A DNA stretch of 64,000 nt from contig NZ_JABGCJ010000001.1 in the NCBI RefSeq assembly GCF_019799965.1, forward strand, positions 310,001-374,000, read 5' to 3'. The notes below the pieces were generated by a model. That model was given only the letters and a program-made list of their open reading frames with translations, did no database searches and was not told the DNA's origin. A program made the translations under genes and the position numbers. The DNA is from Modestobacter italicus. GTDB taxonomy: Bacteria > Actinomycetota > Actinomycetes > Mycobacteriales > Geodermatophilaceae. Below are positions 1 to 9,092 of this stretch, in pieces. Each line of letters opens with the position of its first letter. The stretch's first letter is position 1.

Positions 1-119
1 CGACGGAGCTGACCGCCGCCATCCGCAGCGCCCAGCCCGGTGACACGGTCACGCTGACCGTCCGCCGCGGCCAGGACACCTCCGAGGTCGACGTCACCCT
101 GGACGAGACCTCCGACTGA
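1..119 (+). CDS. C-terminal end of an HtrA/DegP-like PDZ serine protease (partial)
   Basis: The window opens inside a gene; 38 complete codons precede the TGA. The fragment carries the final strands of a PDZ domain: a helix of the type TELTAAIRSAQPGD followed by the strand TVTLTVRRG and an acidic tail. In actinobacterial trypsin-like/HtrA proteases this is where the C-terminal PDZ domain ends, with the GDTV(T)LTV stretch forming the last strand of the peptide-binding groove. The protease domain lies outside the window, so the catalytic triad cannot be checked. A strong hairpin follows the stop. A PDZ-bearing protein of another class cannot be excluded. Confidence 0.7.
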   Translation, partial: TELTAAIRSAQPGDTVTLTVRRGQDTSEVDVTLDETSD

Positions 120-123
120 GGAA

Positions 124-152
124 GGCCCCCTGCGCTCCCGTGCAGGGGGGCC
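124..152 (+). terminator. Hairpin terminator after the PDZ protease
   Basis: GGCCCCCTGC (124-133) pairs with GCAGGGGGGCC (142-152) across an 8-nt loop, with one extra G on the 3' side. It starts five bases after the stop codon. There is no U-tract, as is common for actinobacterial terminators. Confidence 0.65.
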
Positions 153-239
153 ACCTCCTCCGACCGACGACCCCGGCGCCGACCCCCGCGGCCCGGGGTC
201 GTCGCCCGTCCGGGCGCAGACCCACCCCGACCCGACGCC

Positions 240-245
240 TACGCT
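240..245 (+). promoter_or_regulatory. Candidate -10 element of the DUF445 gene (leaderless)
   Basis: TACGCT fits the actinobacterial -10 pattern TAnnnT. Its last T lies 8 bases before the GTG start at 253, so transcription should begin at or next to the start codon, and no Shine-Dalgarno sequence is visible. No clear -35 is seen. Confidence 0.45.
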
Positions 246-252
246 CGGTCGG

Positions 253-1533
253 GTGCCCGGACCCGAGCTGACCGCACCGCTGGCCGAGTCGCTCGACGAC
301 CCCCAGCGGGCCCGCGACCTGGCGAAGATGAAGCGGCTGGCCACCGGCCTGTTCGTGCTGGCCGCCGCGGTGTTCCTGGGCTGCGTGCTGCTGGGCGAGG
401 AGACCGGCGCCTGGGTCGGCTACCTGCGGGCCACCGCCGAGGCGTCGATGGTCGGGGCGCTGGCCGACTGGTTCGCCGTCACCGCGCTCTTCCGCCACCC
501 GATGCGGCTGCCGATCCCGCACACCGCGATCATCCCGCGGAAGAAGGACCAGATCGGCGCGAGCCTGGGCACCTTCGTCCAGGAGAACTTCCTGACCCGG
601 GCGGTGGTCGACGAGCGGCTGGCCGCCGTCGACGTCCCGGGCCGGCTCGGCGCCTTCCTGGAGTCACCCGGGCGTGCCGAGCGGCTGGCCGGCGACGCCG
701 GTGCCGCGCTCGGCGCGCTGACCGACCTGATCGAGGACGACGAGGTCCAGCCGGCCGTCGCCGCGCTGGTCGACCGCAAGCTCCGCGAGACCCCCGCCGC
801 CCCCGCCGTGGCCCGGGGCATCGAGCTGGTCATCGAGGGCGACCGGCACCAGGAGGTGCTCTCCGCGGCACTGACCGGCCTGGCGACCTTCCTCGCCGAC
901 AACCGCGTGGTCTTCCGGGCCCGGCTGGGCGACGCCTCGCCGGCCTGGGTGCCCGACTGGGTCGACGACCGCGTCTTCGACCGGGTGTTCGACCTGCTGC
1001 AGGGCTTCCTCGCCGAGGTGGGCGCAGACTCCCGCCACGAGCTGCGACGCAGCTACGACAAGCGACTGCGGGCCTACGTGCACGCGCTCCGCACCGACCC
1101 CGCGGCCGCGGCCCGGGTCGAGCGGTTCAAGGAGGAGCTGCTCGACCACCCGGCGGTGCGCACGTGGTCGGGGTCGCTGTGGGGCACCGCGAAGGACGCC
1201 GTCGTCACCGCCGCCGCCGACCCCGACTCCGAGCTGCGCACCCGGGTGGTGCGCCTGATCCGGCACGCGGCGCGACTGCTGCAGACCGACCCGACGATCC
1301 GTGAGCTGGTGCAGAGGCAGTCCCAGCGCGCCGCGGGCTACGCCGTCGAGCGCTTCGCCGGCGACGTCGCCGACCTGGTCGGCACCACCGTGGCCCGCTG
1401 GGACACCGAGGAGACCAGCCGCCGGATCGAGCTGCAGGTGGGGCGCGACCTGCAGTGGATCCGGGTCAACGGCACCGTCGTCGGTGGCCTGGCGGGCCTG
1501 GTGATCTACACGGTGGCGCAGCTGCTGTCCTGA
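253..1533 (+). CDS. DUF445 family membrane protein
   Basis: 426 residues from GTG. The family hallmark is near the N-terminus: a transmembrane helix at about residues 30-48, then GYLRATAEASMVGALADWF, RHPMRLPIPHTAIIP and KKDQIGASLG. A long, mostly helical middle portion rich in charged residues follows, and a second transmembrane helix closes the protein (about 404-425), so both ends are probably membrane-anchored with the helical body between them. DUF445 proteins (COG2733, E. coli YjiN relatives) have no established biochemical role. The start sits a few bases after a -10-like hexamer, which suggests a leaderless mRNA. The gene converges on rlmB across a hairpin. Confidence 0.88.
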   Translation: MPGPELTAPLAESLDDPQRARDLAKMKRLATGLFVLAAAVFLGCVLLGEETGAWVGYLRATAEASMVGALADWFAVTALFRHPMRLPIPHTAIIPRKKDQIGASLGTFVQENFLTRAVVDERLAAVDVPGRLGAFLESPGRAERLAGDAGAALGALTDLIEDDEVQPAVAALVDRKLRETPAAPAVARGIELVIEGDRHQEVLSAALTGLATFLADNRVVFRARLGDASPAWVPDWVDDRVFDRVFDLLQGFLAEVGADSRHELRRSYDKRLRAYVHALRTDPAAAARVERFKEELLDHPAVRTWSGSLWGTAKDAVVTAAADPDSELRTRVVRLIRHAARLLQTDPTIRELVQRQSQRAAGYAVERFAGDVADLVGTTVARWDTEETSRRIELQVGRDLQWIRVNGTVVGGLAGLVIYTVAQLLS

Positions 1534-1657
1534 TCGGCAGGAGAACCGGTCACCGACCGCCCGGCTGCGTCCCGGCGGGAGGACGGCGCCGGCCGCCAGG
1601 CCGTGTCCCGGAGGAGTGGGCCCGGGGGTCCGTGACCGAGGGGACGAAGCGGCTCAG

Positions 1658-1699
1658 CTCAGGCCGGGAACGGCCACCTGGCCGCGTTGCGGCCCTGAG
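1658..1699. terminator. Branched hairpin between the convergent DUF445 and rlmB genes
   Basis: CTCAGGCCG (1658-1666) pairs with CGGCCCTGAG (1690-1699) with one bulge. Inside it, CGGCC (1671-1675) and GGCCG (1680-1684) form a second stem. The position between two converging stops fits a bidirectional terminator. Confidence 0.5.
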
Positions 1700-1717
1700 G
1701 GTCGCGATGTGCTCAGC

Positions 1718-2680
1718 TCACCGCCGGGCAGAGGCCGCGGCGAACAGCGCGATCCCGGCGGCCACGCTGACGTTGAGCGACTCGGTGTCCTTGGTGATCG
1801 GGATCGACAGCACCACGTCGCAGCGCTCCCGCACCAGCCGGGACAGCCCCGCGCCCTCGGCCCCGACGACCAGCGCGATCGGGTCGGCGAAGCCGTCGTA
1901 CTCGTGGATGCCCATCTCACCGTCGGCGGCCAGGCCCACGGTCTGCAGGCCGGCGTCCTGGTAGGAGGCGAGCGCGCGGGAGAGGTTGACCGCTCGGGCC
2001 ACCTGCAGCCGGGCCGCGGCGCCGGCGCTGGTGCGCCAGGCCGAGCCGGTCATGCCCACCGCTCGGCGCTCGGGGACGACGAGACCGTGCGCGTCGAAGG
2101 CCGCGGCCGAGCGGATGACCGCACCCAGGTTGCGGGGGTCGGTGACGCCGTCCAGCGCCACGATCAGCGGCGGGCGGCCGGAGTCGCGGGCGATGTCGAG
2201 CAGGTCGTCGGGGTGCGCGTAGTCGTAGGGCGGCACCATCAGGCCGATGCCCTGGTGCAGCGCGTGGTCGCTCATCCGGTCGAACTCGGCCTTGCCCACC
2301 TCGAGCAGCGGCAGCCCGCGGTCGGCCGCCAGCTGCACGGACTCGGCGATCCGCTCGTCGGTCCCCCCACGGCTCGTGTCGCCGGTGACGACGTAGAGCG
2401 CGGTGGCCGGGATGTTCGCGCGCAGCGCCTCGAGCACCGGGTTGCGCCCGAGCAGCAGCTCGGGGGCCTCGGCGTTGCGCCGCTGCACCCGCTGCCGGTT
2501 GTCCTGGCGGGCCGCCGCCGCCTTCGCCGCCTTGTACGCAGGGTGGTGCGGCCGGTCGGTGGCCTTCGGGGTAGCGCCCCGACCGGCCAGCGACCGGCGG
2601 TTCTTGCCACCGGTGCCGGCGGTGGCGCCCTTCTTGCTCGCGCCGCTCGTGCGGCCTCGTCGTTGGCTGTTGCCGGCCAT
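1718..2680 (-). CDS. rlmB: 23S rRNA (guanosine-2'-O-)-methyltransferase RlmB-like (TrmH/SpoU family)
   Basis: 320 residues. The N-terminal ~75 residues are basic and disordered, then a substrate-binding domain ([12 protein letters not shown]) and a SPOUT methyltransferase fold with all three SpoU motifs: [26 protein letters not shown] and [13 protein letters not shown]. The last two build the trefoil knot that binds S-adenosylmethionine. Family members 2'-O-methylate a guanosine in 23S rRNA; E. coli RlmB acts at G2251, but some paralogues modify other sites, so the exact target is inferred. The ATG at 2680 shares one base with the cysS stop (TGATG), giving translational coupling; an ATG five codons upstream would overlap cysS more. 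Gene order carD-ispD-ispF-cysS-rlmB matches mycobacteria, where the orthologue is Rv3579c. Confidence 0.88.
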   Translation of the reverse strand: MAGNSQRRGRTSGASKKGATAGTGGKNRRSLAGRGATPKATDRPHHPAYKAAKAAAARQDNRQRVQRRNAEAPELLLGRNPVLEALRANIPATALYVVTGDTSRGGTDERIAESVQLAADRGLPLLEVGKAEFDRMSDHALHQGIGLMVPPYDYAHPDDLLDIARDSGRPPLIVALDGVTDPRNLGAVIRSAAAFDAHGLVVPERRAVGMTGSAWRTSAGAAARLQVARAVNLSRALASYQDAGLQTVGLAADGEMGIHEYDGFADPIALVVGAEGAGLSRLVRERCDVVLSIPITKDTESLNVSVAAGIALFAAASARR

Positions 2681-4098
2681 CAGGTCAGCTCCCATCGTGT
2701 GCCCTGGGGGGTGTCCTCGACCTGCACGCCCAGGGCGCCGAGCTGGTCACGGATGGCATCGGCGGCGGCGTAGTCCTTGCGGGCGCGCGCCGCGGCACGC
2801 TGCTCCAGCGCCAGGCGGACCAGGCCGTCGGTGGCCTCGGCCAGGCGGCGGTCGCCACCGGCGTCGGCCCACTGCGGGTCGAGCGGGTCGAGGCCGAGGA
2901 CGCGGAGCATCCCCCGGACCTCGCGGAGTGCGGCGGTCACACCGTCCTCGTCGCCGGCGGCCAGGGCGGTGTTGCCCCGGGTGACGGCGTCGTGGACGGC
3001 CGCGACCGCGGCCGGGGTGCTCAGGTCGTCGTCCATGGCCGCGACGAACGGCTCCGGCAGGACGTCGGAGGTGTCGAGCGACTCCGCCGGCGACCCGGCG
3101 GCGACCCGCTCGTGGGCGCGGGTCACGAACGACTCGATGCGCCGGTAGGCGACCCCCGCCTCCGCCAGCGCCGCCTCGGTGAACTCGATGGTGGAGCGGT
3201 AGTGCGGAGCCACGAGGTAGTAGCGCAGCTCGACCGGGCGCACCCGCCGGACGACCTCGTCGACCAGCGCCGTGTTGCCCAGCGACTTGCTCATCTTCTC
3301 GCCGCCCATGGTGACCCAGCCGTTGTGCAGCCAGTAGCGGGCGAACCCGTCACCGGCGGCCTGGGACTGGGCCCGCTCGTTCTCGTGGTGCGGGAAGCGC
3401 AGGTCCAGCCCACCGCCGTGCACGTCGAACTCCGCACCCAGGTACTTCTCGGCCATCGCCGAGCACTCCAGGTGCCAGCCGGGCCGGCCGCGCCCCCAGG
3501 GGGTGGACCACGAGGCGGTCAGCGGCTCGCCGTCCTTGCCGCCCTTCCACAGCGCGAAGTCCCGGGGATCGCGCTTGCGCTCGTCGGTCTCGGTGTCGGC
3601 GGCCGGCTGCAGGTCACCGAGCTTCTGCCCGGTCAGCTCCCCGTAGCCGGGGAACGAGCGGACGTCGAAGTACACGTCGCCGTCGACGGCGTAGGCGTGC
3701 CCGCCGGCGATCAGCCGCTCGATCAGCTGCACCATCTCCGGCACGTGGCCGGTCGCCCGCGGCTCGTAGGTGGGCGGCAGCGTGCCGAGGACGTCGTAGG
3801 CGCGGGTGGCCGCCCGCTCGTTCTCGTACGCCCACGCCCACCACGGCACCCCGGCGGCGTCGGCCTTGGCCAGGATCTTGTCGTCGACGTCGGTCACGTT
3901 GCGCACGTACGTGACCTCGTTGCCCCGGTGCAGCAGCCAGCGGCGCAGCACGTCGAAGGCCAGGGCGAAGCGCACGTGCCCGATGTGCGGCGGGCCCTGC
4001 ACGGTCAGGCCGCACACGTACATGGAGACCTGTCCTGCACGCAGGGGCGTGAAGTCACGCACGGCGCGGGCGGCCGTGTCGTACAGGCGGAGGGTCAC
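2680..4098 (-). CDS. cysS: Cysteinyl-tRNA synthetase
   Basis: 472 residues, the normal size for CysS. It begins GTG-ACC-CTC, and this GTG overlaps the ispF stop as GTGA. Class I signatures are clear: [15 protein letters not shown] holds the first zinc Cys and the HIGH motif, WHLECSAMA and HHENERAQ supply the remaining zinc and cysteine ligands, and [11 protein letters not shown] is the KMSKS loop. It charges tRNA-Cys in the cytoplasm. The reading frame stays open about 600 bp upstream, but only as a shadow of ispF. Actinobacteria also have the CysS paralogue MshC for mycothiol synthesis; the full anticodon-binding C-terminus (about 380-472) and the synteny favour true CysS here. Confidence 0.95.
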   Translation of the reverse strand: MTLRLYDTAARAVRDFTPLRAGQVSMYVCGLTVQGPPHIGHVRFALAFDVLRRWLLHRGNEVTYVRNVTDVDDKILAKADAAGVPWWAWAYENERAATRAYDVLGTLPPTYEPRATGHVPEMVQLIERLIAGGHAYAVDGDVYFDVRSFPGYGELTGQKLGDLQPAADTETDERKRDPRDFALWKGGKDGEPLTASWSTPWGRGRPGWHLECSAMAEKYLGAEFDVHGGGLDLRFPHHENERAQSQAAGDGFARYWLHNGWVTMGGEKMSKSLGNTALVDEVVRRVRPVELRYYLVAPHYRSTIEFTEAALAEAGVAYRRIESFVTRAHERVAAGSPAESLDTSDVLPEPFVAAMDDDLSTPAAVAAVHDAVTRGNTALAAGDEDGVTAALREVRGMLRVLGLDPLDPQWADAGGDRRLAEATDGLVRLALEQRAAARARKDYAAADAIRDQLGALGVQVEDTPQGTRWELT

Positions 4099-4598
4099 CC
4101 AGCGGATTCTACGGGCGTCGTGGCGGTGCTCCGGACCACGAGCGCGGTGGCCACCGCCGCCCGCCCCTCGCCACGGCCGGTCAGCCCGAGCCCGTCGGTG
4201 GTGGTGGCGGTCAGCGTGACCGGGGCGCCGAGCGCCGCGGAGAGCACCGCCTCGGCCTCCGCGCGCCGCGGCGAGACCTTCGGGCTGTTGCCGATCAGCT
4301 GCACCGAGGCGTTGCCGATCGCCCAGCCGGCGGCGGTCAGCACCTCCCGCACGTGCTCGAGGACGGCGGCGCCGCGGGCCCCGGCCCAGCGCGGGTCGTC
4401 GGTGCCCAGCAACCCGCCGATGTCGCCCAGCCCGGCTGCGGACAGCAGCGCGTCGGTGAGGGCGTGGGCGACCACGTCGCCGTCGGAGTGGCCCGCACAG
4501 CCGTCGGCGTCCGGCCACTCGAGCCCGGCGAGCCAGCACGGCCGCCCGGGCTCGATCGGGTGGACGTCGGTGCCGATGCCGACCCGGGGCAGGTTCAC
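4095..4598 (-). CDS. ispF: 2-C-methyl-D-erythritol 2,4-cyclodiphosphate synthase
   Basis: 167 residues. IspF converts CDP-ME 2-phosphate to MEcPP in the non-mevalonate isoprenoid pathway. Visible signatures: GIGTDVH at residues 7-13 with the metal-binding Asp and His, [17 protein letters not shown] with the third metal His, and a conserved ENxSVQLI-like strand. Family proteins are homotrimers with zinc between subunits. The gene overlaps ispD upstream and cysS downstream, both as GTGA, so the three are translated from one message. IspD and IspF catalyse the third and fifth steps of the same pathway; the kinase IspE for the step between is not in this window. Confidence 0.96.
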   Translation of the reverse strand: MNLPRVGIGTDVHPIEPGRPCWLAGLEWPDADGCAGHSDGDVVAHALTDALLSAAGLGDIGGLLGTDDPRWAGARGAAVLEHVREVLTAAGWAIGNASVQLIGNSPKVSPRRAEAEAVLSAALGAPVTLTATTTDGLGLTGRGEGRAAVATALVVRSTATTPVESAG

Positions 4599-5260
4599 GA
4601 GCGCACCTGCAGCTCGGCCAGCGCGAGGTCGTGCGCGACGGTGATCTTGGTGGCGCGCTCGTCACCGGCAACGGTCTGCACCGGCACACCGGCCGCGCGG
4701 ACAACCGAGGCGTCGTCGGTGAACTCCGCGGCGGTGCCGTGCGACCGGGCGTAGGCCTCGACGAGGGTCGCCCGGTCGAAGCCCTGCGGGGTCTGCACCC
4801 GGCGCAGCGACGGCCGCGGGACGTCGGCCTCGACCACCCCGTCGGCGTCGACGACGACCGTGGTGTCCACCACCGGCAGGACCGGGACCACCGCGCGGGC
4901 GCCTGCGGCCAGGGCGGCGAGCACCCGGGCGACGACGTCCGGTGGGGTCAGCGGGCGGGCGGCGTCGTGCACCAGCACCGCGTCCGCGTGCTCACGCGCG
5001 GCGGCCAGCGCCGCGCGGACCGAGGCCGTCCGGGTGTCGCCGCCCACCACGACGTGCACGTCGTCGGGGAGCACGGCGGTGAAGGCGGCCCGCTGGGGCG
5101 CCGGGACGGCGACGACGACCTCGGCCACCCCGCCGGCGCGCAGCGCGTCCACCGCCCAGCAGACCAGCGGCCGGCCGTCGAGGGCGACCAGCGCCTTGGG
5201 CAGCTCCGCGCCCAGACGCAGACCACTCCCGGCCGCTGCGACGATGCCGACAGCGTGCAC
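4595..5260 (-). CDS. ispD: 2-C-methyl-D-erythritol 4-phosphate cytidylyltransferase
   Basis: 221 residues from GTG. IspD transfers CMP from CTP to MEP. The nucleotide-binding signature GSGLRLG...PKAL is at residues 11-23, followed by [10 protein letters not shown] and RVQTPQGF, the family's substrate and metal-binding segments. Length is typical of a stand-alone IspD. It overlaps ispF by four bases (GTGA). It lies 38 bp downstream of carD on the same strand, the common actinobacterial arrangement, so it is probably co-transcribed from the carD promoter. Confidence 0.96.
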   Translation of the reverse strand: MHAVGIVAAAGSGLRLGAELPKALVALDGRPLVCWAVDALRAGGVAEVVVAVPAPQRAAFTAVLPDDVHVVVGGDTRTASVRAALAAAREHADAVLVHDAARPLTPPDVVARVLAALAAGARAVVPVLPVVDTTVVVDADGVVEADVPRPSLRRVQTPQGFDRATLVEAYARSHGTAAEFTDDASVVRAAGVPVQTVAGDERATKITVAHDLALAELQVRS

Positions 5261-5298
5261 GGGAGTGGTCTGGGTGGTTCTGTGGTCGAACCGCTCGC

Positions 5299-5781
5299 TC
5301 AGGAGGCCAGCACCTCGTCGAGGAGGACCTCGGCCTTGTCCTCGTTGGTGCCCTCGGCGAGCGCGAGCTCGCTGACCAGGATCTGCCGGGCCTTGGAGAG
5401 CATGCGCTTCTCGCCGGCGGACAGGCCGCGGTCCTTGTCGCGGCGCCAGAGGTCACGCACGACCTCGGCCACCTTGTTCACGTCGCCGGAGGCCAGCTTC
5501 TCGAGGTTGGCCTTGTAGCGGCGCGACCAGTTGGTCGGCTCCTCGGTGTGGGGGGCACGCAGCACCTCGAAGACCTTGTTCAGGCCCTCCTGGCCGACGA
5601 CGTCGCGCACGCCGACGATCTCGGCGTTGTCCGCCGGGACCCGCACGGTGAGGTCGCCCTGGGCGACCTTGAGCACGAGGTAGGCCTTCTCTTCGCCCTT
5701 GATGGTCCGCTTCTCGATCGCCTCGATGAGCGCAGCGCCGTGGTGCGGGTAGACGACGGTCTCGCCGACAGTGAAGCCCAT
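5299..5781 (-). CDS. carD: CarD family RNA polymerase-binding transcription regulator
   Basis: 160 residues from the ATG at 5781; an in-frame start eight codons upstream is less likely because AAAGGGG is well placed for this ATG. The N-terminal Tudor-like RNAP-interaction domain begins [15 protein letters not shown], and the C-terminal helical domain holds the conserved tryptophan in [11 protein letters not shown] that wedges into the upstream edge of the -10 element. CarD stabilises open complexes at rRNA and many other promoters and is essential in mycobacteria. A TAACCT hexamer at 5809-5814 on the minus strand is a plausible -10. It heads the run with ispD, ispF, cysS and rlmB. Confidence 0.96.
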   Translation of the reverse strand: MGFTVGETVVYPHHGAALIEAIEKRTIKGEEKAYLVLKVAQGDLTVRVPADNAEIVGVRDVVGQEGLNKVFEVLRAPHTEEPTNWSRRYKANLEKLASGDVNKVAEVVRDLWRRDKDRGLSAGEKRMLSKARQILVSELALAEGTNEDKAEVLLDEVLAS

Positions 5782-5911
5782 GTGTGTGTGACCCCTTTCG
5801 CTCACCCCAGGTTACCACGGGAGAATGCCGTCCGGCTCGGCAGACCGTGACAAAAGTGCTGGTCAGCGGCCTGGCCGAGGTCAGCGAGGGGTTGACAGGG
5901 AGGTGGTCGGT

Positions 5912-6772
5912 GTGCAGTCGACGGGCACTGGGGGCCGCTCCCGGCCGCTCGCGAGGGCGGCGGCGATGGCCCGCGCGACCCACCTCGAGCCCGCGCTGGC
6001 CGTGACGACGGTCGCCGTCCTGCTGGCCGTCGCCGCGGGCGTCCCCGCCGGCCGGACGGCGCTGGTCGGGATGGCCGTCCTGGCAGGTCAGGCCTCCATC
6101 GGCTGGTGCAACGACTGGCTGGACGCCGACCGCGACCGGGCCGTCGGCCGCACCGACAAGCCCGTCGTCCGCGGTCTGGTCAGCCCGGCCATGCTGCGCA
6201 ACGCCACCGTGGCCGCCGTCGTCGTCGCCGTCCTGGCCTCGCTGGCGCTGGGCCTGGTCCCGGGGCTCCTGCTGCTCGTGCTGGTCGCCAGCGGCCTGGC
6301 CTACGACGCGGGCCTCAAGCGGACCGCGCTGTCGCCGCTCCCCTACCTGACCGGCTTCGGCGCGCTGCCCGCCGGCGTCGTCGCCGCCGCCCCCGGCGCA
6401 CCGCTGGCCCCGTGGTGGCTGGTCGCGGCCGGTGCCGCCCTGGGCGGGGCCGCCCACGTCGCCAACGTCGCCCCCGACGTCGACGACGACCTGGCGACCG
6501 GCGTGCGCGGGCTGCCGCACCGGGTCGGGCCGGTGCCCTCCGCGGTCGCCGGTGCACTGCTGCTGGGGGCCGCCACTCTGCTGCTGGTGCTCGGCCCGGC
6601 CGGGTCCCCCTCGGCCGCGGGCTGGGTCGCCTGCGTCGTGGCCGCCCCCGCCGTGGTGGTCGCGGCGATGGCCGGCGACCCGCGGGCCCGGCGGCTGGCC
6701 TTCCCCGCGGTGATGCTGCTGACGGTGCTGGACGTCGTCCTGCTGCTGGCGGGGGGCGCGGCGCTGACCTAG
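5912..6772 (+). CDS. UbiA family prenyltransferase
   Basis: About 286 residues, almost wholly hydrophobic with some eight predicted membrane helices. The first aspartate-rich prenyl-diphosphate motif is intact: NDWLDADRDRAVGRTDKP, i.e. NDxxDxxxD followed by RxxKP; a second, weaker one is NVAPDVDDD. UbiA enzymes attach isoprenoid chains to aromatic or other acceptors in the membrane. The acceptor here is unknown; the sequence resembles the SCO3242/EboC-like group rather than MenA or UbiA proper. The frame is open from 5825, but GTG at 5912 has GGGAGG eight bases upstream and precedes the first helix. The gene is divergent from carD and overlaps the photolyase tail to tail. It is absent from the mycobacterial version of this locus. 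Confidence 0.8.
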   Translation: MQSTGTGGRSRPLARAAAMARATHLEPALAVTTVAVLLAVAAGVPAGRTALVGMAVLAGQASIGWCNDWLDADRDRAVGRTDKPVVRGLVSPAMLRNATVAAVVVAVLASLALGLVPGLLLLVLVASGLAYDAGLKRTALSPLPYLTGFGALPAGVVAAAPGAPLAPWWLVAAGAALGGAAHVANVAPDVDDDLATGVRGLPHRVGPVPSAVAGALLLGAATLLLVLGPAGSPSAAGWVACVVAAPAVVVAAMAGDPRARRLAFPAVMLLTVLDVVLLLAGGAALT

Positions 6773-8346
6773 GGAGCCTGGGTCCCGCGGAGCTGCTCCT
6801 GTTCCACCACCAGCTCCAGGTCCCTGAGCCGGCCCAGCCCGTTCAGCGGCTGGCGCATCCGCTGGTTGCCCGCCAGCCGCTCCCGGTTGCGCTCCAGGAA
6901 CGCCCAGTAGCCCGCGGTGAACGGGCAGGCGTCCTCCCCCACCCGCTTCTTCGGGTCGTACCGGCAGCCCCCGCAGTAGTCGCTCATCCGGTCGATGTAG
7001 GCCCCGCCGGCCGCGTAGGGCTTGGTCGCCAGGACCCCGCCGTCGGCGTGCTGGCTCATCCCCACCACGTTGGCGACCATCACCCAGTCGTAGCCGTCGA
7101 CGAACAGGCGGTGGAACCAGTCGGTGATCGCCAGCGGCCGGATGCCCCGCTGCAGTGCGTAGTTGCCCAGCACCATCAGCCGCGGGATGTGGTGCACCCA
7201 GCCGCGCTCCCGGACGTCGGAGAGCACCGAGGACAGGCAGTTCGCGTCGACCGCCTCGGCCTCCAGCTCGCCCATCCACCCCGGCACCTCCTCGTACGCC
7301 TCCAGCGCGTTGCCGTGCCGGTACTCCCGGCCCAGGTGCCAGTAGAGGTGCCAGATCCAGTCCCGCCAGCCCATCACCTGCCGGGTGAAGCCCTCGACCG
7401 AGTTCAGCGGCAGCGGATCGCCCTCGGCGACCGAGGCGCGGTGGGCCTGCTCGGCGCGGGCCACGACGTCGGCGGGGTCGACCAGGCCCAGGTTCAGCGA
7501 GGCGGACAGCATCGAGTGGGCCAGCCACGGGTCGCCGGCGAGCATGGCGTCCTCGTGCGGCCCGAAGGCCCGCAGCCGGTGCGCCAGGAAGTCCTCCAGC
7601 CGGTGCACGGTCTCCGCGTGCGTCACCGGGAACAGCCGGGGACCGTCCTCGCCGACGAAGGCGACGTCCCCGGCGGCCTCCCAGGCGTCCAGGTCGGCCC
7701 GCACCTGCTCGTCGATCTCGTCCTCCACCGGCCACTCCGGCGGCGGTGCCGGCACCCGGCCGTCGGCCGGCGGTGGCTCGCGGTTGTCGTGGTCCAGGTT
7801 CCACGTCCCACCGAGCGGCTCGGCGCCGTCCATCAAGACGTCGTGGGCGCGACGGGCCGCCCGGTAGAAGTCGTCCATCAGCAGCCGCTGCCGGGTCCGC
7901 CCCTCGGCCCAGCGGCGGAAGTCCGCCTGCCGGGTCACGAAGCCACGCGCCTCCAGCACCGTGACGCCCCGGCGCCGCAGGACGAAGTCGCGGGCCGGCC
8001 AGGTGGTCGGTGCGCAGACCGACAGCGGCTCGGTGACCTGGTCCAGGGCCTCGGCATAGCTGTCGGTCTGCAGGAACAGGGCCTGCTCCCCGAGCTCGGC
8101 GGCGCGGTGCCGCAGCGCCGAGAGCAGCAGGTGTGCCTTCTGCCGGTGGAAGCGCCGCCGGCGGAACACGCCGCGCGACTCGACCAGCAGCACCGGCTGC
8201 CCGGGCGCGTCGAGGAAGTGCGGACCGAGCTGGTCGGCGAAGCACCAGCGCCGCGTGTCCGGCGCCTGAGCTGGGAAGTCCGCCAGCGCCGGGTCCCCCG
8301 CCGCGGGTCCCGGACCGCCTCCAGGCGCAGACCGTCGTGCCGCCAT
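6769..8346 (-). CDS. Iron-sulfur cryptochrome/(6-4) photolyase (FeS-BCP, deoxyribodipyrimidine photolyase-related)
   Basis: 525 residues. The N-terminal alpha/beta antenna domain starts at about residue 30 (RRWCFADQLG), followed by a helical FAD domain. Four cysteines expected to hold a [4Fe-4S] cluster are present: one near 369 (ANCLSS), two in DYCGGC (about 457 and 460) and one in DACPF (about 472). The adjacent WVHHIPRL (about 383) matches the catalytic His-His of Agrobacterium PhrB. The family repairs UV (6-4) photoproducts using light; some members are photoreceptors. The ATG at 8346 has GGGAGG at good distance; the upstream GTG at 8355 is too close to it. The TAG stop is the same CTAG that ends the facing prenyltransferase. 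It is an insertion relative to the mycobacterial gene order. Confidence 0.88.
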   Translation of the reverse strand: MAARRSAPGGGPGPAAGDPALADFPAQAPDTRRWCFADQLGPHFLDAPGQPVLLVESRGVFRRRRFHRQKAHLLLSALRHRAAELGEQALFLQTDSYAEALDQVTEPLSVCAPTTWPARDFVLRRRGVTVLEARGFVTRQADFRRWAEGRTRQRLLMDDFYRAARRAHDVLMDGAEPLGGTWNLDHDNREPPPADGRVPAPPPEWPVEDEIDEQVRADLDAWEAAGDVAFVGEDGPRLFPVTHAETVHRLEDFLAHRLRAFGPHEDAMLAGDPWLAHSMLSASLNLGLVDPADVVARAEQAHRASVAEGDPLPLNSVEGFTRQVMGWRDWIWHLYWHLGREYRHGNALEAYEEVPGWMGELEAEAVDANCLSSVLSDVRERGWVHHIPRLMVLGNYALQRGIRPLAITDWFHRLFVDGYDWVMVANVVGMSQHADGGVLATKPYAAGGAYIDRMSDYCGGCRYDPKKRVGEDACPFTAGYWAFLERNRERLAGNQRMRQPLNGLGRLRDLELVVEQEQLRGTQAP

Positions 8347-8383
8347 CGACCTCACCTCCCAGCGGACATCCTCAGGTGACCGT

Positions 8384-8389
8384 TACGCT
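8384..8389 (+). promoter_or_regulatory. Candidate -10 element for the lipoprotein/radA transcript
   Basis: TACGCT fits TAnnnT, 60 bases before the lipoprotein GTG. It lies in the 103-bp gap between the divergent photolyase and lipoprotein genes. Confidence 0.35.
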
Positions 8390-8449
8390 CTGCGCGACTC
8401 GTCCACCGGCGTCCTCGGTGGTCGATCACGTCTCCTGGAGGTCGACGCT

Positions 8450-9037
8450 GTGAACCGCGCACTGCGCGCTGCCGCGATGGGTGCCCTGCTGCTGTCCCCG
8501 GTCCTGCTCACCGCCTGCAGCGCGGGCCAGGTGTCGCAGACCGCCACCCAGGAGCAGAACATCGGCAACAGCGCCGACGTCGGGGCGCTGAGCCTGCGCA
8601 ACCTGCAGCTGCCCTACCCGACCGGCGGGCTCTACCCCAGCGGCAGCGACGCCCGGCTGGTCGGATCGGTGGCCAGCACGGCCGCCGGCGACGACACGCT
8701 CGTGTCGATCACCGGCGAGGCGTTCGACGACGTGGAGGTCGTCGACCCCTCGGCCGAGGCGGCTGCCGCCGACGGCGCCACCAGCGACGACCTCGGCCTC
8801 ACCGTGCCCGCCGACGGCGTGCTGCACCTGAGCGACGGCTCGGGCCCCGCTGTCACCCTCCTCGGCCTGGCCGAGGAGTTCGGCGTCGGCCAGTACGTCG
8901 ACGTCACCTTCACCTTCGAGGAGGCCGGCGAGGTCACCGTCGCCGTGCCGGTCGGCATCGCCTCCCGCGACCTCCCCCGCGGCGAGGGCTTCGACTTCCA
9001 CCACGGCGAGGGCGAGGAGGCCGGCGGGTCCGAGTGA
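8450..9037 (+). CDS. LpqE-like secreted lipoprotein
   Basis: 195 residues from GTG with GGAGG eight bases upstream. A lipoprotein signal peptide is evident: hydrophobic residues 8-19, then the lipobox LTAC with the lipidated Cys23. The mature part is a predicted beta-sandwich (LSLRNLQLPYP, VSITGEAFDDV, YVDVTFTFEEAGEVTVAVPV) ending in a His/Glu/Gly-rich tail (FHHGEGEEAGG). Its place directly before radA and disA matches mycobacterial lpqE (Rv3584). Databases relate LpqE proteins to the PCu(A)C copper-chaperone fold, but the classical H(M)x10Mx21HxM copper site is not visible, so metal binding is not claimed beyond the His-containing tail. The function is unknown. Confidence 0.75.
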   Translation: MNRALRAAAMGALLLSPVLLTACSAGQVSQTATQEQNIGNSADVGALSLRNLQLPYPTGGLYPSGSDARLVGSVASTAAGDDTLVSITGEAFDDVEVVDPSAEAAAADGATSDDLGLTVPADGVLHLSDGSGPAVTLLGLAEEFGVGQYVDVTFTFEEAGEVTVAVPVGIASRDLPRGEGFDFHHGEGEEAGGSE

Positions 9038-9092
9038 CCCGCCGGCGGTCTGCTCTCCCCGGACTGTCGTACCCCGCCGCCACCATGGCGGC

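Noticed and set aside
4099-4704. N-terminal extension of cysS
   Set aside because: Overlaps all of ispF; CysS homology begins at the GTG at 4098, which forms a GTGA overlap.
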